Assembly (NCBI GenBank): GCA_022649135.1
Contig: JALCNP010000015.1
Location: 1 to 64,000 of the forward strand
Length of the DNA stretch: 64,000 nt
From: Bifidobacterium sp.
Lineage (GTDB): Bacteria > Actinomycetota > Actinomycetes > Actinomycetales > Bifidobacteriaceae
Direction: 5' to 3'
The position numbers were made by a program, and so were the translations under genes. Shown one piece after another: positions 54,283 to 62,732 of this stretch. The first letter of the stretch is position 1. Each line of letters starts with the position of its first letter. The notes under the pieces were generated by a model. It was given only the letters and a program-made list of their open reading frames with translations. It was not told the origin of the DNA and did not search any database.

Positions 54283-54315
54283 ATGGAAGCGCAATGGAAG
54301 CGCAATGGAAGCGCA
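54283..54315 (+). repeat. 11-bp tandem repeat, three copies
   Basis: ATGGAAGCGCA occurs three times in a row without change at 54283-54293, 54294-54304 and 54305-54315. Confidence 0.85.
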
Positions 54316-54621
54316 CAGGTGATGAAAATCTGTTGCAGACGGAAGCCCGCATAGCCGAGCCGCCGTCAGCGGTTTAGCCTGTGGAATTCTCGATGGGTGC
54401 TCCCGCCCTTGAACCGGTACACTCGTGGGATTCCGTTGAACCTGCCATTGAACCCGTTGCTAAACCGGCCGCGCTCTTCGTGCACCTTCGTCGCCATCTG
54501 CAATTCTGTGTTGCTCAGGCTGTGCACTGTGGCCAATCACGGATGGGGGGCGATGTCCCTTGGGCCCCGCCGCACCCCCTGTCCCCGTCTTTGCTTTCTT
54601 TTGTCCCCCTCGGCCAGCCTT

Positions 54622-54840
54622 GGCCGGTCTTTGTTCGCGCGGGCCGTCTCCGCTACATGGAAAATCGACATCGTAGCGGGAAGGCCGGTCGTTGTCCGCG
54701 CGAGCCGTCAAGCGCATCGCCACGAGGACGATCCGTCGAGACAGGCCGGTTTTGTCCGCCCGGGCCGCTTGCTCTCCAGCAATGACGGGAAGAACGACGT
54801 GCGTGGGTATCCCGGTCCGGTCCTTGTCCGCCTGGGCCGC
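54622..54840. repeat. Degenerate 28-bp units with 61-bp period
   Basis: Similar units of GGCCGGT, then TTGTCCGC, then GGGCCG or GAGCCG start at 54622, 54683 and 54744, exactly 61 bp apart, with unrelated 33-bp stretches between. A fourth, more changed unit follows near 54813, about 71 bp on. The arrangement mimics a decayed CRISPR, but the unit differs from the main repeat. Confidence 0.5.
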
Positions 54841-54894
54841 CTAGACTGGCAGTGTGGCACTGATACTGCGGCATACTATCTGCGAAGGATGGGA

Positions 54895-55452
54895 ATGATG
54901 GCAAAGGCGTTGCTGATCATCGACTACACGAACGATTTCGTCGCCGACAAGGGGGCTTTGACCTGTGGGGCGAGCGGCCAGGCGATCGCGGATTCCATCG
55001 TCGGCCTGGCCCACACCTTCCTCAAGGAGGGGCAGTGGATCATTCTGCCGACCGATCTGCATGTGAAGGGGGATCCCTATCATCCGGAGACGAAGCTTTT
55101 CCCGCCGCACAATCTCAAGGACAGCTGGGGGAGGGGCCTCTACGGTTCGCTGGACGAATGGTACCGGCTCAATAAGAGCAGCGATCACGTCTACTTCATG
55201 GACAAGAACCGCTATTCCGCATTCGCCAACACGAATCTGGAGAACTATCTGCGCAGCCGGGGCATCGACGAGCTGTGGCTGACGGGCGTATGCACGGACA
55301 TCTGCGTGCTGCACACCGCAGTGGACGCGTACAACAAGAACTTCCGTCTGGTCGTTCCCCGGAACGCCGTCGCCAGTTTCAGCCAGTCGGGACATGAGTG
55401 GGCGCTGAACCATTTCAGAACCTGTCTTGGCGCCTCCGTCGTCGACGCGTAG
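54895..55452 (+). CDS. Isochorismatase-family cysteine hydrolase (nicotinamidase-like)
   Basis: About 185 residues. ALLIIDYTNDFVADKGAL holds the catalytic Asp, and LTGVCTDICVLHTAVDAYNKNF holds the nucleophilic Cys in the usual GVxTDxCV setting; the Lys of the triad probably lies in TDLHVKGD or nearby. Family members hydrolyse nicotinamide, isochorismate or similar amides; this sequence looks closest to pyrazinamidase/nicotinamidase-type enzymes, but the substrate is not proven. In-frame ATGs occur at 54889, 54895 and 54898; AAGGA upstream favours 54895. The frame is open further upstream across the degenerate repeats, which is unlikely to be coding. Confidence 0.83.
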   Translation: MMAKALLIIDYTNDFVADKGALTCGASGQAIADSIVGLAHTFLKEGQWIILPTDLHVKGDPYHPETKLFPPHNLKDSWGRGLYGSLDEWYRLNKSSDHVYFMDKNRYSAFANTNLENYLRSRGIDELWLTGVCTDICVLHTAVDAYNKNFRLVVPRNAVASFSQSGHEWALNHFRTCLGASVVDA

Positions 55453-55731
55453 CTTCTGAGACGAGCGAATCGGCTGCGTCCCGAGATGATGGCTGCCGGG
55501 TGGCACAAGCCGCGGTGGGGGTCGGGCGGCCGCGCCCCGGCATGTGCCGGAACGAAAAGATGGGAATCGTCCCATGCCGGCCGCTGTCGTTTCATGCTGG
55601 CCTGTCGTTTCATGCTGGCCGCCGCCGCATGTCGATGCCCGCGTGATGCCGCCGCACGCCCATGCCGGGGCCTGCGATGTGCGTATCATGTATGTGCGTA
55701 ATCGTGATGAAGACAAGGCTGGAGCCGCGTT
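55453..55731. other. Leader region before the TetM-like gene
   Basis: A 279-bp gap with no gene. It contains an exact 18-bp tandem duplication (55585-55602 and 55603-55620), with a weaker third copy just before it. Confidence 0.5.
55585..55620 (+). repeat. 18-bp tandem duplication
   Basis: TGTCGTTTCATGCTGGCC occurs twice in direct succession. A diverged copy precedes it (about 55567-55584). Confidence 0.8.
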
Positions 55732-57774
55732 ATGAAGCAATTGGTGGTCGGCGTTCTGGCGCATGTGGACGCCGGGAAGACCACGCTGTGCGAGGCGATG
55801 CTCTATCGTTCCGGGGATGTCCGTTCGCTTGGCCGCGTGGATCATGGCGACGCTTTCCTCGACACCGATGTGATGGAACGCCGGCGTGGCATCACGATCT
55901 TTTCGAAGCAGGCCATCGTCCATGACGGGGACATGACGCTCACGGTGATCGACACCCCCGGTCACGTAGATTTTTCCGCCGACATGGAACGCACCCTTCC
56001 CGTGCTCGATGTCGCCATTCTCGTCGTCGGCGCCACAGACGGCGTTCGAGGGTACACGAAGACGCTGTGGCGTCTGCTGTCACGATACGGCATCCCCACT
56101 TTCGTCGTCGTGAACAAGATGGATGCCCTGGACTGCGACAGGGACGCTCTTCTTTCCCGGCTGAGGCGGGAGCTGGATGAGGGCTGCATCGATTTCATGG
56201 CAGGGTCCGCGCCCGAAAGGCAGGAGGAGACGGCCATGCTCGGGGAGCGGGCGATGGATGAGTTCGTCTCCGACGGCTTCGTCACCGACGACACGCTTCG
56301 CGCGATGGTCGCATCCCGTCTGCTGTTCCCCTGCTTCTTTGTTTCGGCGCTCAAGCTGGAGGGCATCGGGGATCTGGTGGATGGGCTCTCGGCCTATGCG
56401 ACAGCCCGGCCGACCGGACGGGGTTTCGGGGCGAGGGTCTACAAGGTCTCTCATGATGAGCACGGCGGCAGACTCACCTGGCTCAAGGTCACGGGAGGAG
56501 GTCTGCACGTGAAGGATCGGCTTTCGGGAGGTGGGGATGTCGGACCGGTATGGTCCCAGAAGATCGACCAGATCCGGCTGTATTCGGGTTCGAAGTACGA
56601 TGATTGTGATGGTGTTCCGGCAGGTGGGGTCTGTGCCGTCACCGGTCTGACCCGCACTTTTCCGGGCGAGGGACTGGGGTCGGAATGCGATCTGGGGAGC
56701 CCCTCCTCGCAGCCGGTGATGACATATGCCGTTCTTCCCCGCAACGCCGATTCCCATCGCACTCTTCACGCCCTGCGCATTCTGGAGGATGAGGATCCGC
56801 TGCTGCACGTGCAGTGGGACGAGGAGCTGCAGGAGGTGCGCATGCAGCTGATGGGAGCCGTTCAGCTCGAGGTCGTTGAGCAGATGATGCACGACCGTTT
56901 CGGCGTGGATGTTGGCTTTGGCCCGGGGTCTATTCTCTACAGGGAGACGATCACCGCGCCTGTCGAGGGGGTCGGGCATTTCGAACCGCTTCGTCATTAC
57001 GCCGAGGTCCATCTTCTGCTCGAGCCCACCGGAGTCGGCACCGGCCTGTCATTCGCCTCGCGCTGCAGCGAGGAGATGCTGGCGAAGAACTGGCAGCGGC
57101 TCGTGCTCACCCATCTTCGCGAGCACGAGCATCGGGGAGTGCTCACCGGATCCCCGATCACGGATATGCGGATCACGCTCCTCGCCGGGAGGGCGCATGT
57201 CAAGCATACGGAGGGCGGCGATTTCCGGCAGGCCACATATCGGGCGGTGCGCCAGGGGCTGATGAAGGCCACGAGCATGGTGCTTGAGCCATGGTACCGT
57301 TTCCGGCTGGAGGTTCCCGACAATGCGCTTGGTCGTGCGATGTCGGACATCCAGCGCATGGGTGGGGAATTCGAACCGGCGGAGCTCGTGGGCCGTCGGA
57401 ACGGGCCTGGCGAAAGGCCGGGCGGGGCGTTCGGGGGCGGGCGGCGAGACTCGAACGGTCCGCTGGACGATGGTCATGCCGAGGACGGGTATTCCGGTGG
57501 TTCCGGGGTTGCCGTTCTCACCGGCCGCGCCCCTGCCGAGGGGATGCGCGACTATCCGATGGAGGTGAGCGTGTATTCCCATGGGCAGGGAAACCTCTCC
57601 TGTACATTTGACGGGTATCGGCGATGCCACGACGAGTCCGCCGTCATCGACGCGGCCCGATACGATCCCGAATCCGATGTGAAGGAACCGCCGGATTCCG
57701 TGTTCTGCGCGCACGGCTCGGGGTATACGGTGGCATGGAATCGGGTCGAGGACTTCATGCACGTCCGCTCCTAG
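55732..57774 (+). CDS. TetM-like ribosomal protection family GTPase
   Basis: A 680-residue translation-factor GTPase. G1 is AHVDAGKTT, G2 lies in ERRRGITI, G3 is DTPGH, G4 is NKMD and G5 lies in FVSALK. EF-G-like domains II-V follow. It is closest to the TetM/TetO/OtrA group, which dislodge tetracycline from the ribosome; chromosomal relatives in Actinobacteria do not always confer resistance. A Gly/Arg/Asp-rich insertion of about 40 residues (around 560-600) stands in the C-terminal domain, just before the strand GVAVLTGRAPAEGM, and makes the protein longer than the usual ~640 residues. No mobility genes flank it. Confidence 0.87.
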   Translation: MKQLVVGVLAHVDAGKTTLCEAMLYRSGDVRSLGRVDHGDAFLDTDVMERRRGITIFSKQAIVHDGDMTLTVIDTPGHVDFSADMERTLPVLDVAILVVGATDGVRGYTKTLWRLLSRYGIPTFVVVNKMDALDCDRDALLSRLRRELDEGCIDFMAGSAPERQEETAMLGERAMDEFVSDGFVTDDTLRAMVASRLLFPCFFVSALKLEGIGDLVDGLSAYATARPTGRGFGARVYKVSHDEHGGRLTWLKVTGGGLHVKDRLSGGGDVGPVWSQKIDQIRLYSGSKYDDCDGVPAGGVCAVTGLTRTFPGEGLGSECDLGSPSSQPVMTYAVLPRNADSHRTLHALRILEDEDPLLHVQWDEELQEVRMQLMGAVQLEVVEQMMHDRFGVDVGFGPGSILYRETITAPVEGVGHFEPLRHYAEVHLLLEPTGVGTGLSFASRCSEEMLAKNWQRLVLTHLREHEHRGVLTGSPITDMRITLLAGRAHVKHTEGGDFRQATYRAVRQGLMKATSMVLEPWYRFRLEVPDNALGRAMSDIQRMGGEFEPAELVGRRNGPGERPGGAFGGGRRDSNGPLDDGHAEDGYSGGSGVAVLTGRAPAEGMRDYPMEVSVYSHGQGNLSCTFDGYRRCHDESAVIDAARYDPESDVKEPPDSVFCAHGSGYTVAWNRVEDFMHVRS

Positions 57775-57832
57775 CCGGCGCAATCGAACGTCTGCGTGGC
57801 ATCATGTGCTGCGCCCCGTGCATCGCCCTGCG

Positions 57833-58213
57833 CTAGGGGATCAGAGCGTATCCGACCGCCACGCACGCCAGCGGAAACACCAGGGAGGCCGTCAGGCTCC
57901 ACAGGGAGAGCCCATAGTGCCTGGCCTTGGCGAGCGTAACGACCTCGTTGATGGCTGTGGAGAAGGTCGAGAAGCCGCCCAGGAACCCCGTCGCCAAAAG
58001 AAGGTGCCAGGCTCCGTCCATATGGGCGTTCGCGTAGAGGGCGGCGGTCATCCCGGCCAGCAGTCCGGCGATGACGTTGATCGCCAGCGTGGAGAGGGGG
58101 AAGAAATGCCTGTCTCCCGTCCAATACGCCCGGACGGTTGCGTCGATGATGTAGCGGCAGGAGGCCCCCAGGCCTCCCAGGATGCATGTGGACAATATCA
58201 GGATCATGCTCAT
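57833..58213 (-). CDS. crcB: Fluoride ion transporter CrcB/FluC (second)
   Basis: A 126-residue membrane protein with four helices. ILGGLGASCRYIID, STLAINVIAGLLAG and TGFLGGFSTFSTAINEV are family marks (GxxGxxxR, N in helix 2, GxxGxxTTFSTF-like loop). CrcB dimers export fluoride. It overlaps its upstream partner by 4 bp. Pairs of crcB genes often make heterodimers. ATG at 58213 begins MSMILIL. Both genes lie behind a fluoride riboswitch. Confidence 0.95.
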   Translation of the reverse strand: MSMILILSTCILGGLGASCRYIIDATVRAYWTGDRHFFPLSTLAINVIAGLLAGMTAALYANAHMDGAWHLLLATGFLGGFSTFSTAINEVVTLAKARHYGLSLWSLTASLVFPLACVAVGYALIP

Positions 58214-58662
58214 TGTGCGTCCCTCTTGGGAATCAGGGCCACCGTGGAGCCAATCCACGCTCCGAAGGCCGCGGCGAGCAGGCCAAGGGCGAATGTCACG
58301 CATAGGTACACGAGTCCGTCGAAGACAGCGGATCCGTGCATGGAGAGGAAGCTCTCCACCCCCAGGGTCGACATGGTGGAAAGCCCTCCGCACACTCCCA
58401 TGCCAAGACCCCGGTTGTAGTATTCCTTGCGGCCGGATGTGATCCAGGACGCGTTGAAGAGGAATGCGGACAGGCCCGAATAGACGAGGCATGCCACGAG
58501 GTTCGCGACCAATGTGCCGATGTGGAAGTAGCCCCCGGCCCCTGCCGCGGGAATCTGGGCGAAGGCGTAGCGCGCCGCGGTGCCCACGCATCCCCCGAGA
58601 AAGACGACGCCGATAAGAGGCCAATGAATATCTGGTTGTGCATGAGATGGGGAATGATCCAT
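58210..58662 (-). CDS. crcB: Fluoride ion transporter CrcB/FluC (first)
   Basis: A 150-residue partner with four helices and a longer N-terminus. GCVGTAARYAF, GTLVANLVACLVYS and GVCGGLSTMSTLGVE are the same family marks. It is the first gene after the riboswitch, and its stop overlaps the next start (ATGA). The start is ATG at 58662 with AAAAGG upstream. Confidence 0.95.
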   Translation of the reverse strand: MDHSPSHAQPDIHWPLIGVVFLGGCVGTAARYAFAQIPAAGAGGYFHIGTLVANLVACLVYSGLSAFLFNASWITSGRKEYYNRGLGMGVCGGLSTMSTLGVESFLSMHGSAVFDGLVYLCVTFALGLLAAAFGAWIGSTVALIPKRDAQ

Positions 58663-58729
58663 GTGTACCTTTTCGCAATCATGAGCCGGCGGGGCCTTGG
58701 CTGATCTGGCACAACGGTTCCCTGACTCG

Positions 58730-58796
58730 GTGTGTAGGAACTATCAGCGGTGGCGGTTCGAAGAGCGAATGTCTTCCGGCGGGTTCCATCGCCGTG
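58730..58796 (-). ncRNA. Fluoride riboswitch (crcB motif)
   Basis: On the minus strand the RNA opens with GGCGATGGAACCCGCC and continues to AACCGCC, then GCTGATAGTTCCTAC. GGAAC can pair with GTTCC to make the pseudoknot typical of the class. It lies about 70 bp before the first crcB start. Fluoride binding should turn the exporters on. Confidence 0.93.
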
Positions 58797-58852
58797 ACCA
58801 AGGGTACACCCGGGTGTTCACGGCGATGGAACATGGTGGGTCACGGCGGCTT

Positions 58853-59860
58853 CTACTCGCCTGCTATGGCATCGATGGCGTTGAGTTCGGCATCGGTGAA
58901 GTCCGTGTTGCGCAGGGCCCCGATGTCGTCCAGAATCTGCTCCGGCTTCGATGCGCCGACGAGCACGCTGGTCACGGAGTCGTCATGCAGCAGCCATGAA
59001 AGCGACATCTCGGCCAGCGTCTGACCCCGCTTGCGTGCGATTTCGTTGAGCGACACGATGCGTCCGTGGACCCGCTTGACATCATCCTCGTGGAGGAAGC
59101 GCGGATCCGTCGCGATGCGCGAGTCCGCGGGTATTCCCGTGAGATAGCGGTCGGTGAGCAGCCCCTGGTCGAGCGGGGAGAAGACGATGAGGCCCTTGCC
59201 CAGGCGCTTCGCCATGGACTTGAGGCCGTTGCGCTCCACGGTTCTGTCGAGTATGTTGTACCGGTTCTGATTGATGACGAACGGGACGTGGAGCTCGTCG
59301 AGGATCGCGCTCGCCTTCTCGAGGCGTGGGCCGTCATAGTTCGACAGACCGGCGTAGAGGGCCTTGCCGCTGTGCACCGCCTGGGCGAGGGCGCCCATCG
59401 TCTCCTCAAGGGGCGTGTCGGGGTCGGGGTGGTGGTGGTAGAAGATGTCCACGTAGTCGAGTCCGAGCCTGGTCAGGCTCTGATCGAGCGATGAGAGGAG
59501 ATACTTGCGGCTTCCGAGGTCGCCGTAGGGGCCGGGCCACATGTCGTAGCCCGCCTTGGTGCTGATGACGAGCTCGTCGCGGTAGTGCGCGAAGTTCTCG
59601 CGCAGTATTCGTCCCGCGTTGATCTCGGCGCTTCCGGCCCGCGGCCCGTAGTTGTTCGCGAGGTCGAAGTGGGTGATGCCGTTGTCGAAGGCCGTGAAGC
59701 ACAGCCTTGTCATGTTCTCGTATGGGACGATGTCCCCGAAGTTGTGCCAGAATCCCAGGGAGACCGCCGGGAGGCGAAGACCACTGGTGCCGCATCTGTT
59801 GTAGGGCATGGAATCGTACCGCGTCGGTGCCGGTTCGTATTGTGCCGAAGAGTCGACCAT
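58853..59860 (-). CDS. Aldo/keto reductase (YghZ-like)
   Basis: A 335-residue NADPH-dependent reductase with a TIM barrel. Catalytic residues show as HFDLANNYGPRAG (Asp and Tyr), ISTKAG (Lys) and DIFYHHHPDPDTP (His). VLVGASKPEQILDDI near the end binds the cofactor. It resembles the L-glyceraldehyde 3-phosphate reductase branch. The start MVDSSAQ (59860) has GAAAGGAAA upstream; the frame extends further without family character. It is divergent from a MerR regulator and probably controlled by it. Confidence 0.9.
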   Translation of the reverse strand: MVDSSAQYEPAPTRYDSMPYNRCGTSGLRLPAVSLGFWHNFGDIVPYENMTRLCFTAFDNGITHFDLANNYGPRAGSAEINAGRILRENFAHYRDELVISTKAGYDMWPGPYGDLGSRKYLLSSLDQSLTRLGLDYVDIFYHHHPDPDTPLEETMGALAQAVHSGKALYAGLSNYDGPRLEKASAILDELHVPFVINQNRYNILDRTVERNGLKSMAKRLGKGLIVFSPLDQGLLTDRYLTGIPADSRIATDPRFLHEDDVKRVHGRIVSLNEIARKRGQTLAEMSLSWLLHDDSVTSVLVGASKPEQILDDIGALRNTDFTDAELNAIDAIAGE

Positions 59861-60056
59861 ATGCTTGTTTCCTTTCGTTGCATCCGTCGTCCGATGCCTG
59901 GGCGCATCCATTGCGCTCGGGCATCGGACGGACGTCGGGGGCGCCGTCGGCGATCGTCGGTGCCGGCGCGTCGCTGCCTGTGGAACGTATACAGGCGGCG
60001 CGCATGCCGACATGGACGTCCGCCGGCGACGTAACCTCACCATCCCATCATGATGC

Positions 60057-60072
60057 TTCAAGTACACTTGAA
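60057..60072. promoter_or_regulatory. MerR-type operator
   Basis: TTCAAGT-AC-ACTTGAA is a perfect 16-bp palindrome between the divergent aldo/keto reductase and merR genes. Its size and place fit a MerR-type binding site. Confidence 0.65.
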
Positions 60073-60119
60073 TGCAAGTCGGCGGGCGGTGGTTATCGCT
60101 CAGCGAGGAAAGGTGGATT

Positions 60120-60599
60120 ATGCAGAATTCGGATACGGTGGGGCGACAGAGGGCTGTGACGGCTGCCGAGAGGCCCTGCGAATACTCGGTTCGCCAGGTG
60201 GCGGACATGGTCGACTGCGAGCCTTCGACGCTGCGCTATTACGAGGAATGCGGACTTCTTACCGATGTGGGGAGGACCACGTCGGGGCAGCGCGTGTACA
60301 CCCAGAAGCACCTTGACCGGCTGGGCGCCATCGCCTGCTTCAAGCATGCCGGAATGACGATCGCCGATCTCCGGCGCTTCTTCGCCTATGAGGACGACGA
60401 GAGCGAACACATCGACGATATGGTGGATCTTCTGCGGGAGCGGTGCGCGGCCATCGAAGAGCAGACCCGCGTCCTGCATGAGGCCCATCTGCAGGTCCTG
60501 CGCAAGCTGCATTTCTACGGCGACATCCGTTCCAGCATTCGTCGGGGGACGCCGTCTCCCCGGTGGGATGACTACAGCGATAAGGATTTCATCGATTGA
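60120..60599 (+). CDS. MerR-family regulator
   Basis: A 159-residue regulator. CEYSVRQVADMVDCEPSTLRYYEECGLLTDVGRTTSGQRVYTQKHLDRLGAI is the MerR winged helix with R-Y-Y-E-x-x-G-L, followed by a helical dimer segment and no clear metal-binding cysteine pair. Such proteins often sense aldehydes or other electrophiles and switch on a neighbouring reductase; that fits the divergent aldo/keto reductase. ATG at 60120 follows GAGGAAAGG. Confidence 0.9.
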   Translation: MQNSDTVGRQRAVTAAERPCEYSVRQVADMVDCEPSTLRYYEECGLLTDVGRTTSGQRVYTQKHLDRLGAIACFKHAGMTIADLRRFFAYEDDESEHIDDMVDLLRERCAAIEEQTRVLHEAHLQVLRKLHFYGDIRSSIRRGTPSPRWDDYSDKDFID

Positions 60600-60674
60600 G
60601 GTGCGAGCGCTCCGGATTCCTTCCCGCCCGGTCGGGATGCAGATGGGCCGGGCGGGGGGTGCGTGCGACGGTTT

Positions 60675-61310
60675 CTACCATCTCACGGATATGTGCTCCT
60701 GACGGTTCGTGCCGTGTTCGATGACGTCGAGGATCGCGATGGCGTAGTCGGCATAGCTGATCGCGCTGTTTCCCTGCGCGTCGGTGGTGAACGCATCCCC
60801 CTCCTGCACGTAGTGTCCCGTTCGGGGCCCGTCTGCGTCGAATGAGGCGGCGGGGCTGACGAATGTCCATTGCACGTCGTTGCGTCCGCGTATCTCCTCG
60901 AGCCCGTTGCGCTGGGCGGAGGACAGGGTCGCGTAGGGGGAGCTGGCGAACGGCTCTGTGTCCACGAGTCGTTCGGTGCGGCTCCCGTCGGCGTACAGGC
61001 TTCCGGCTCCTCCGACGATCACCAGCCGGGTGGCGGTTCCGGAAAGGACGTCCGCCAGATGTCCATACGCGTGCGCGAAGCTTTGCGGTTCGGGCCTCCA
61101 GTTGCCGTAGGCGCACGCCACGGCGTCGAAGCCCCGAAGATCGTCCCGCGTGATGGAGGGAATGTCCCGGACCAGGAGGTGCTGGGCGTCCCCACGGCTT
61201 GCGCTCGCGTCGCGTATGATCGCGGTGACCTCGTGGCCCCTGCGCACTGCCTCTCGGGTTATCAGCCTCCCGGCCTTTCCGTTGGCTCCGATGATGGCTA
61301 TTGTCGCCAT
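60675..61310 (-). CDS. NAD(P)-binding oxidoreductase (YwnB-like)
   Basis: A 211-residue atypical short-chain dehydrogenase-like protein. MATIAIIGANGKAGRLITREAVRRGHEVTAI is the GxxGxxG nucleotide-binding motif, and LVIVGGAGSLYAD and WTFVSPAASF are typical of NAD(P)H-binding family proteins. The reaction is unknown. The start has AAGGAG upstream. It is divergent from an HxlR regulator. Confidence 0.87.
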   Translation of the reverse strand: MATIAIIGANGKAGRLITREAVRRGHEVTAIIRDASASRGDAQHLLVRDIPSITRDDLRGFDAVACAYGNWRPEPQSFAHAYGHLADVLSGTATRLVIVGGAGSLYADGSRTERLVDTEPFASSPYATLSSAQRNGLEEIRGRNDVQWTFVSPAASFDADGPRTGHYVQEGDAFTTDAQGNSAISYADYAIAILDVIEHGTNRQEHISVRW

Positions 61311-61420
61311 GGTGTCTCCTTGCTTGTCGACCGCGTCCGGGCGTCGTGTTCGTGCCCGTTCGCGCCTTGGGTGTTTTCTCGGCTCAGTACTGTATCGTCA
61401 TACGGTGTTCATGGGAAGAA

Positions 61421-61436
61421 GGAACATTTTTGTTCC
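61421..61436. promoter_or_regulatory. Candidate HxlR operator
   Basis: GGAACA (61421-61426) is inverted as TGTTCC (61431-61436) around TTTT. It lies between the divergent oxidoreductase and hxlR-type genes. Confidence 0.5.
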
Positions 61437-61489
61437 GTAGTTACCATAATGGATCTATTGTGGCTTTCCGCGCGATCGGAGATGGAAAA

Positions 61490-61831
61490 ATGAATGAGGA
61501 TGCGAACCCTGCCGGGTCGCTGCCGGCGTGTCCCGTCGAGATGACGATGACCTTGATCTCCAACAAGTGGAGGGTGCTCATCGTCCGTGATCTTCTTCAG
61601 GGGACCAAAAGGTTCGGCGAGCTTCGTCGCTCCGTCGGCGGCGTCTCGCAGAAGGTGCTCACGGCGAATCTTCGCGCCATGGAGGATCAGGGACTCGTGC
61701 TCCGCAAGGTCTATGCTCAGGTGCCGCCGCGTGTCGAGTATTCCCTGACGCCGACGGGGCGAAGCCTGCGGTCCGTCATCGACGCGATGCGCGAGTGGGG
61801 GGAGGGGTATCGACGGACGAGGGGCGTGTGA
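61490..61831 (+). CDS. HxlR-family regulator
   Basis: A 113-residue winged-helix protein. CPVEMTMTLISNKWRVLIVRDLLQGTKRFGELRRSVGGVSQKVLTANLRAMEDQGLVLRKVYAQVPPRVEYSLTPTG is the full HxlR pattern, with a single Cys near the N-terminus as in redox-sensing members. It probably controls the divergent oxidoreductase. ATG at 61490 was chosen by the upstream GGAGATGG. Confidence 0.92.
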   Translation: MNEDANPAGSLPACPVEMTMTLISNKWRVLIVRDLLQGTKRFGELRRSVGGVSQKVLTANLRAMEDQGLVLRKVYAQVPPRVEYSLTPTGRSLRSVIDAMREWGEGYRRTRGV

Positions 61832-62004
61832 TGCATGTCGGCGTTCGCATCCGCCGCCGCGCCGCTTTCCCGGTTTTTCTTCGGGGCCGCCGTGGTGCGG
61901 GCGTTTCGGCTGCGACGGCTGCGTCGTGACCGCATCGTGGTGGGGCATGCGGCGACACTTTGCCCCGCGGTCGGGGCGTCGGTGTCGCCGTCATGTGAAT
62001 GCGC

Positions 62005-62619
62005 CTATCGGACTATGGCGAAGCCGCCGGTCCACGGCGTCTGCCCGGTTGCTCCGAGGATGATCTGCAGGGCTCCCATGCCCTCCATGTAGGAGGCCCG
62101 CGCGAGGGGTCCCGCGTCAAGCGCCCGCAGACCGGCCGCGGTGACGACGGAGGACACGAGGGCCTTGGCGTCGGCGTCGTCGGAGGCGACCATGACGCTG
62201 GTGGGCGATCCGTTCACGGTCCCCGCCGCGAGGGTTGCCGCGAAGGTGGTGTTGAAGGCCTTGACGACCGTGGATTCGGGAAGTCGTGCGGCCAGCTCCT
62301 CGGCCGCGGAGTGCACGCCCTGGGGCAGTGCAAGGCCGAAGGATCCGAAGTCGATGGGGTTGCTCGGGTCCACCACCGTCTTGCCGGCCAGCTGCGGGGC
62401 GTAGGTGGACAGAACGTCCGCGTAGGCCGCGTAGGGGAGGGCGAGAACCACGACGTTCCCTGTGATCGGCGAGCCGAAGCCGTCCGCCTTCGCTCCCTCG
62501 ATTGCTTCCGCCTTGTCCCGGTTTCTGTCGATGACCTGTACCTGCGCGCCGGCCTTGATGCCGATCGATGCCACTGCCGACCCGATGTTTCCTGCTCCGA
62601 TGACGGTTATTGTTGTCAT
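62005..62619 (-). CDS. NADPH-dependent F420 reductase-like protein
   Basis: A 204-residue Rossmann protein. MTTITVIGAGNIGSAVASIG binds the dinucleotide, and LALPYAAYADVL, VVDPSNPIDF and VVKAFNTTFA follow the F420:NADP oxidoreductase pattern. Many members of this family do not use F420, and no F420 genes are seen here. The start has AAAGGA upstream. It is divergent from a PadR regulator. Confidence 0.85.
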   Translation of the reverse strand: MTTITVIGAGNIGSAVASIGIKAGAQVQVIDRNRDKAEAIEGAKADGFGSPITGNVVVLALPYAAYADVLSTYAPQLAGKTVVDPSNPIDFGSFGLALPQGVHSAAEELAARLPESTVVKAFNTTFAATLAAGTVNGSPTSVMVASDDADAKALVSSVVTAAGLRALDAGPLARASYMEGMGALQIILGATGQTPWTGGFAIVR

Positions 62620-62680
62620 TTTTCGTCCTTTGGTTGATTGTTGCCGCCTCCGGTGGAAGCGGTGTGTGTCGATTCACAGT

Positions 62681-62731
62681 ATACCCCTATTCGAGATATA
62701 TCGAATAGGGGTGTGTCGAAAAGGGGTATAT
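62681..62731. promoter_or_regulatory. PadR operator with three half-sites
   Basis: ACCCCTATTCGA (62683-62694) is exactly inverted as TCGAATAGGGGT (62701-62712) around GATATA. A third half-site TCGAAAAGGGGT follows at 62717-62728 in the same direction as the second. The sites fill the gap between the divergent reductase and padR starts. Confidence 0.7.
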
Positions 62732-62732
62732 A

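Larger units (their letters stand above)
53339..54894. other. Gene-poor stretch with repeats, including CRISPR-like units
   Basis: About 1.5 kb without a recognisable gene. It holds two identical 28-bp units 61 bp apart (53585 and 53646), an 11-bp triple tandem at 54283-54315, and three to four degenerate 28-bp units with 61-bp spacing from 54622. A purine-rich stretch lies around 54097-54140. Short frames on both strands show no known domain. Confidence 0.5.

Noticed and set aside
54397-54894. Long N-terminal extension of the isochorismatase-family frame
   Set aside because: It runs across the 61-bp repeats and has no hydrolase features; the family fold starts at the ATG near 54895.
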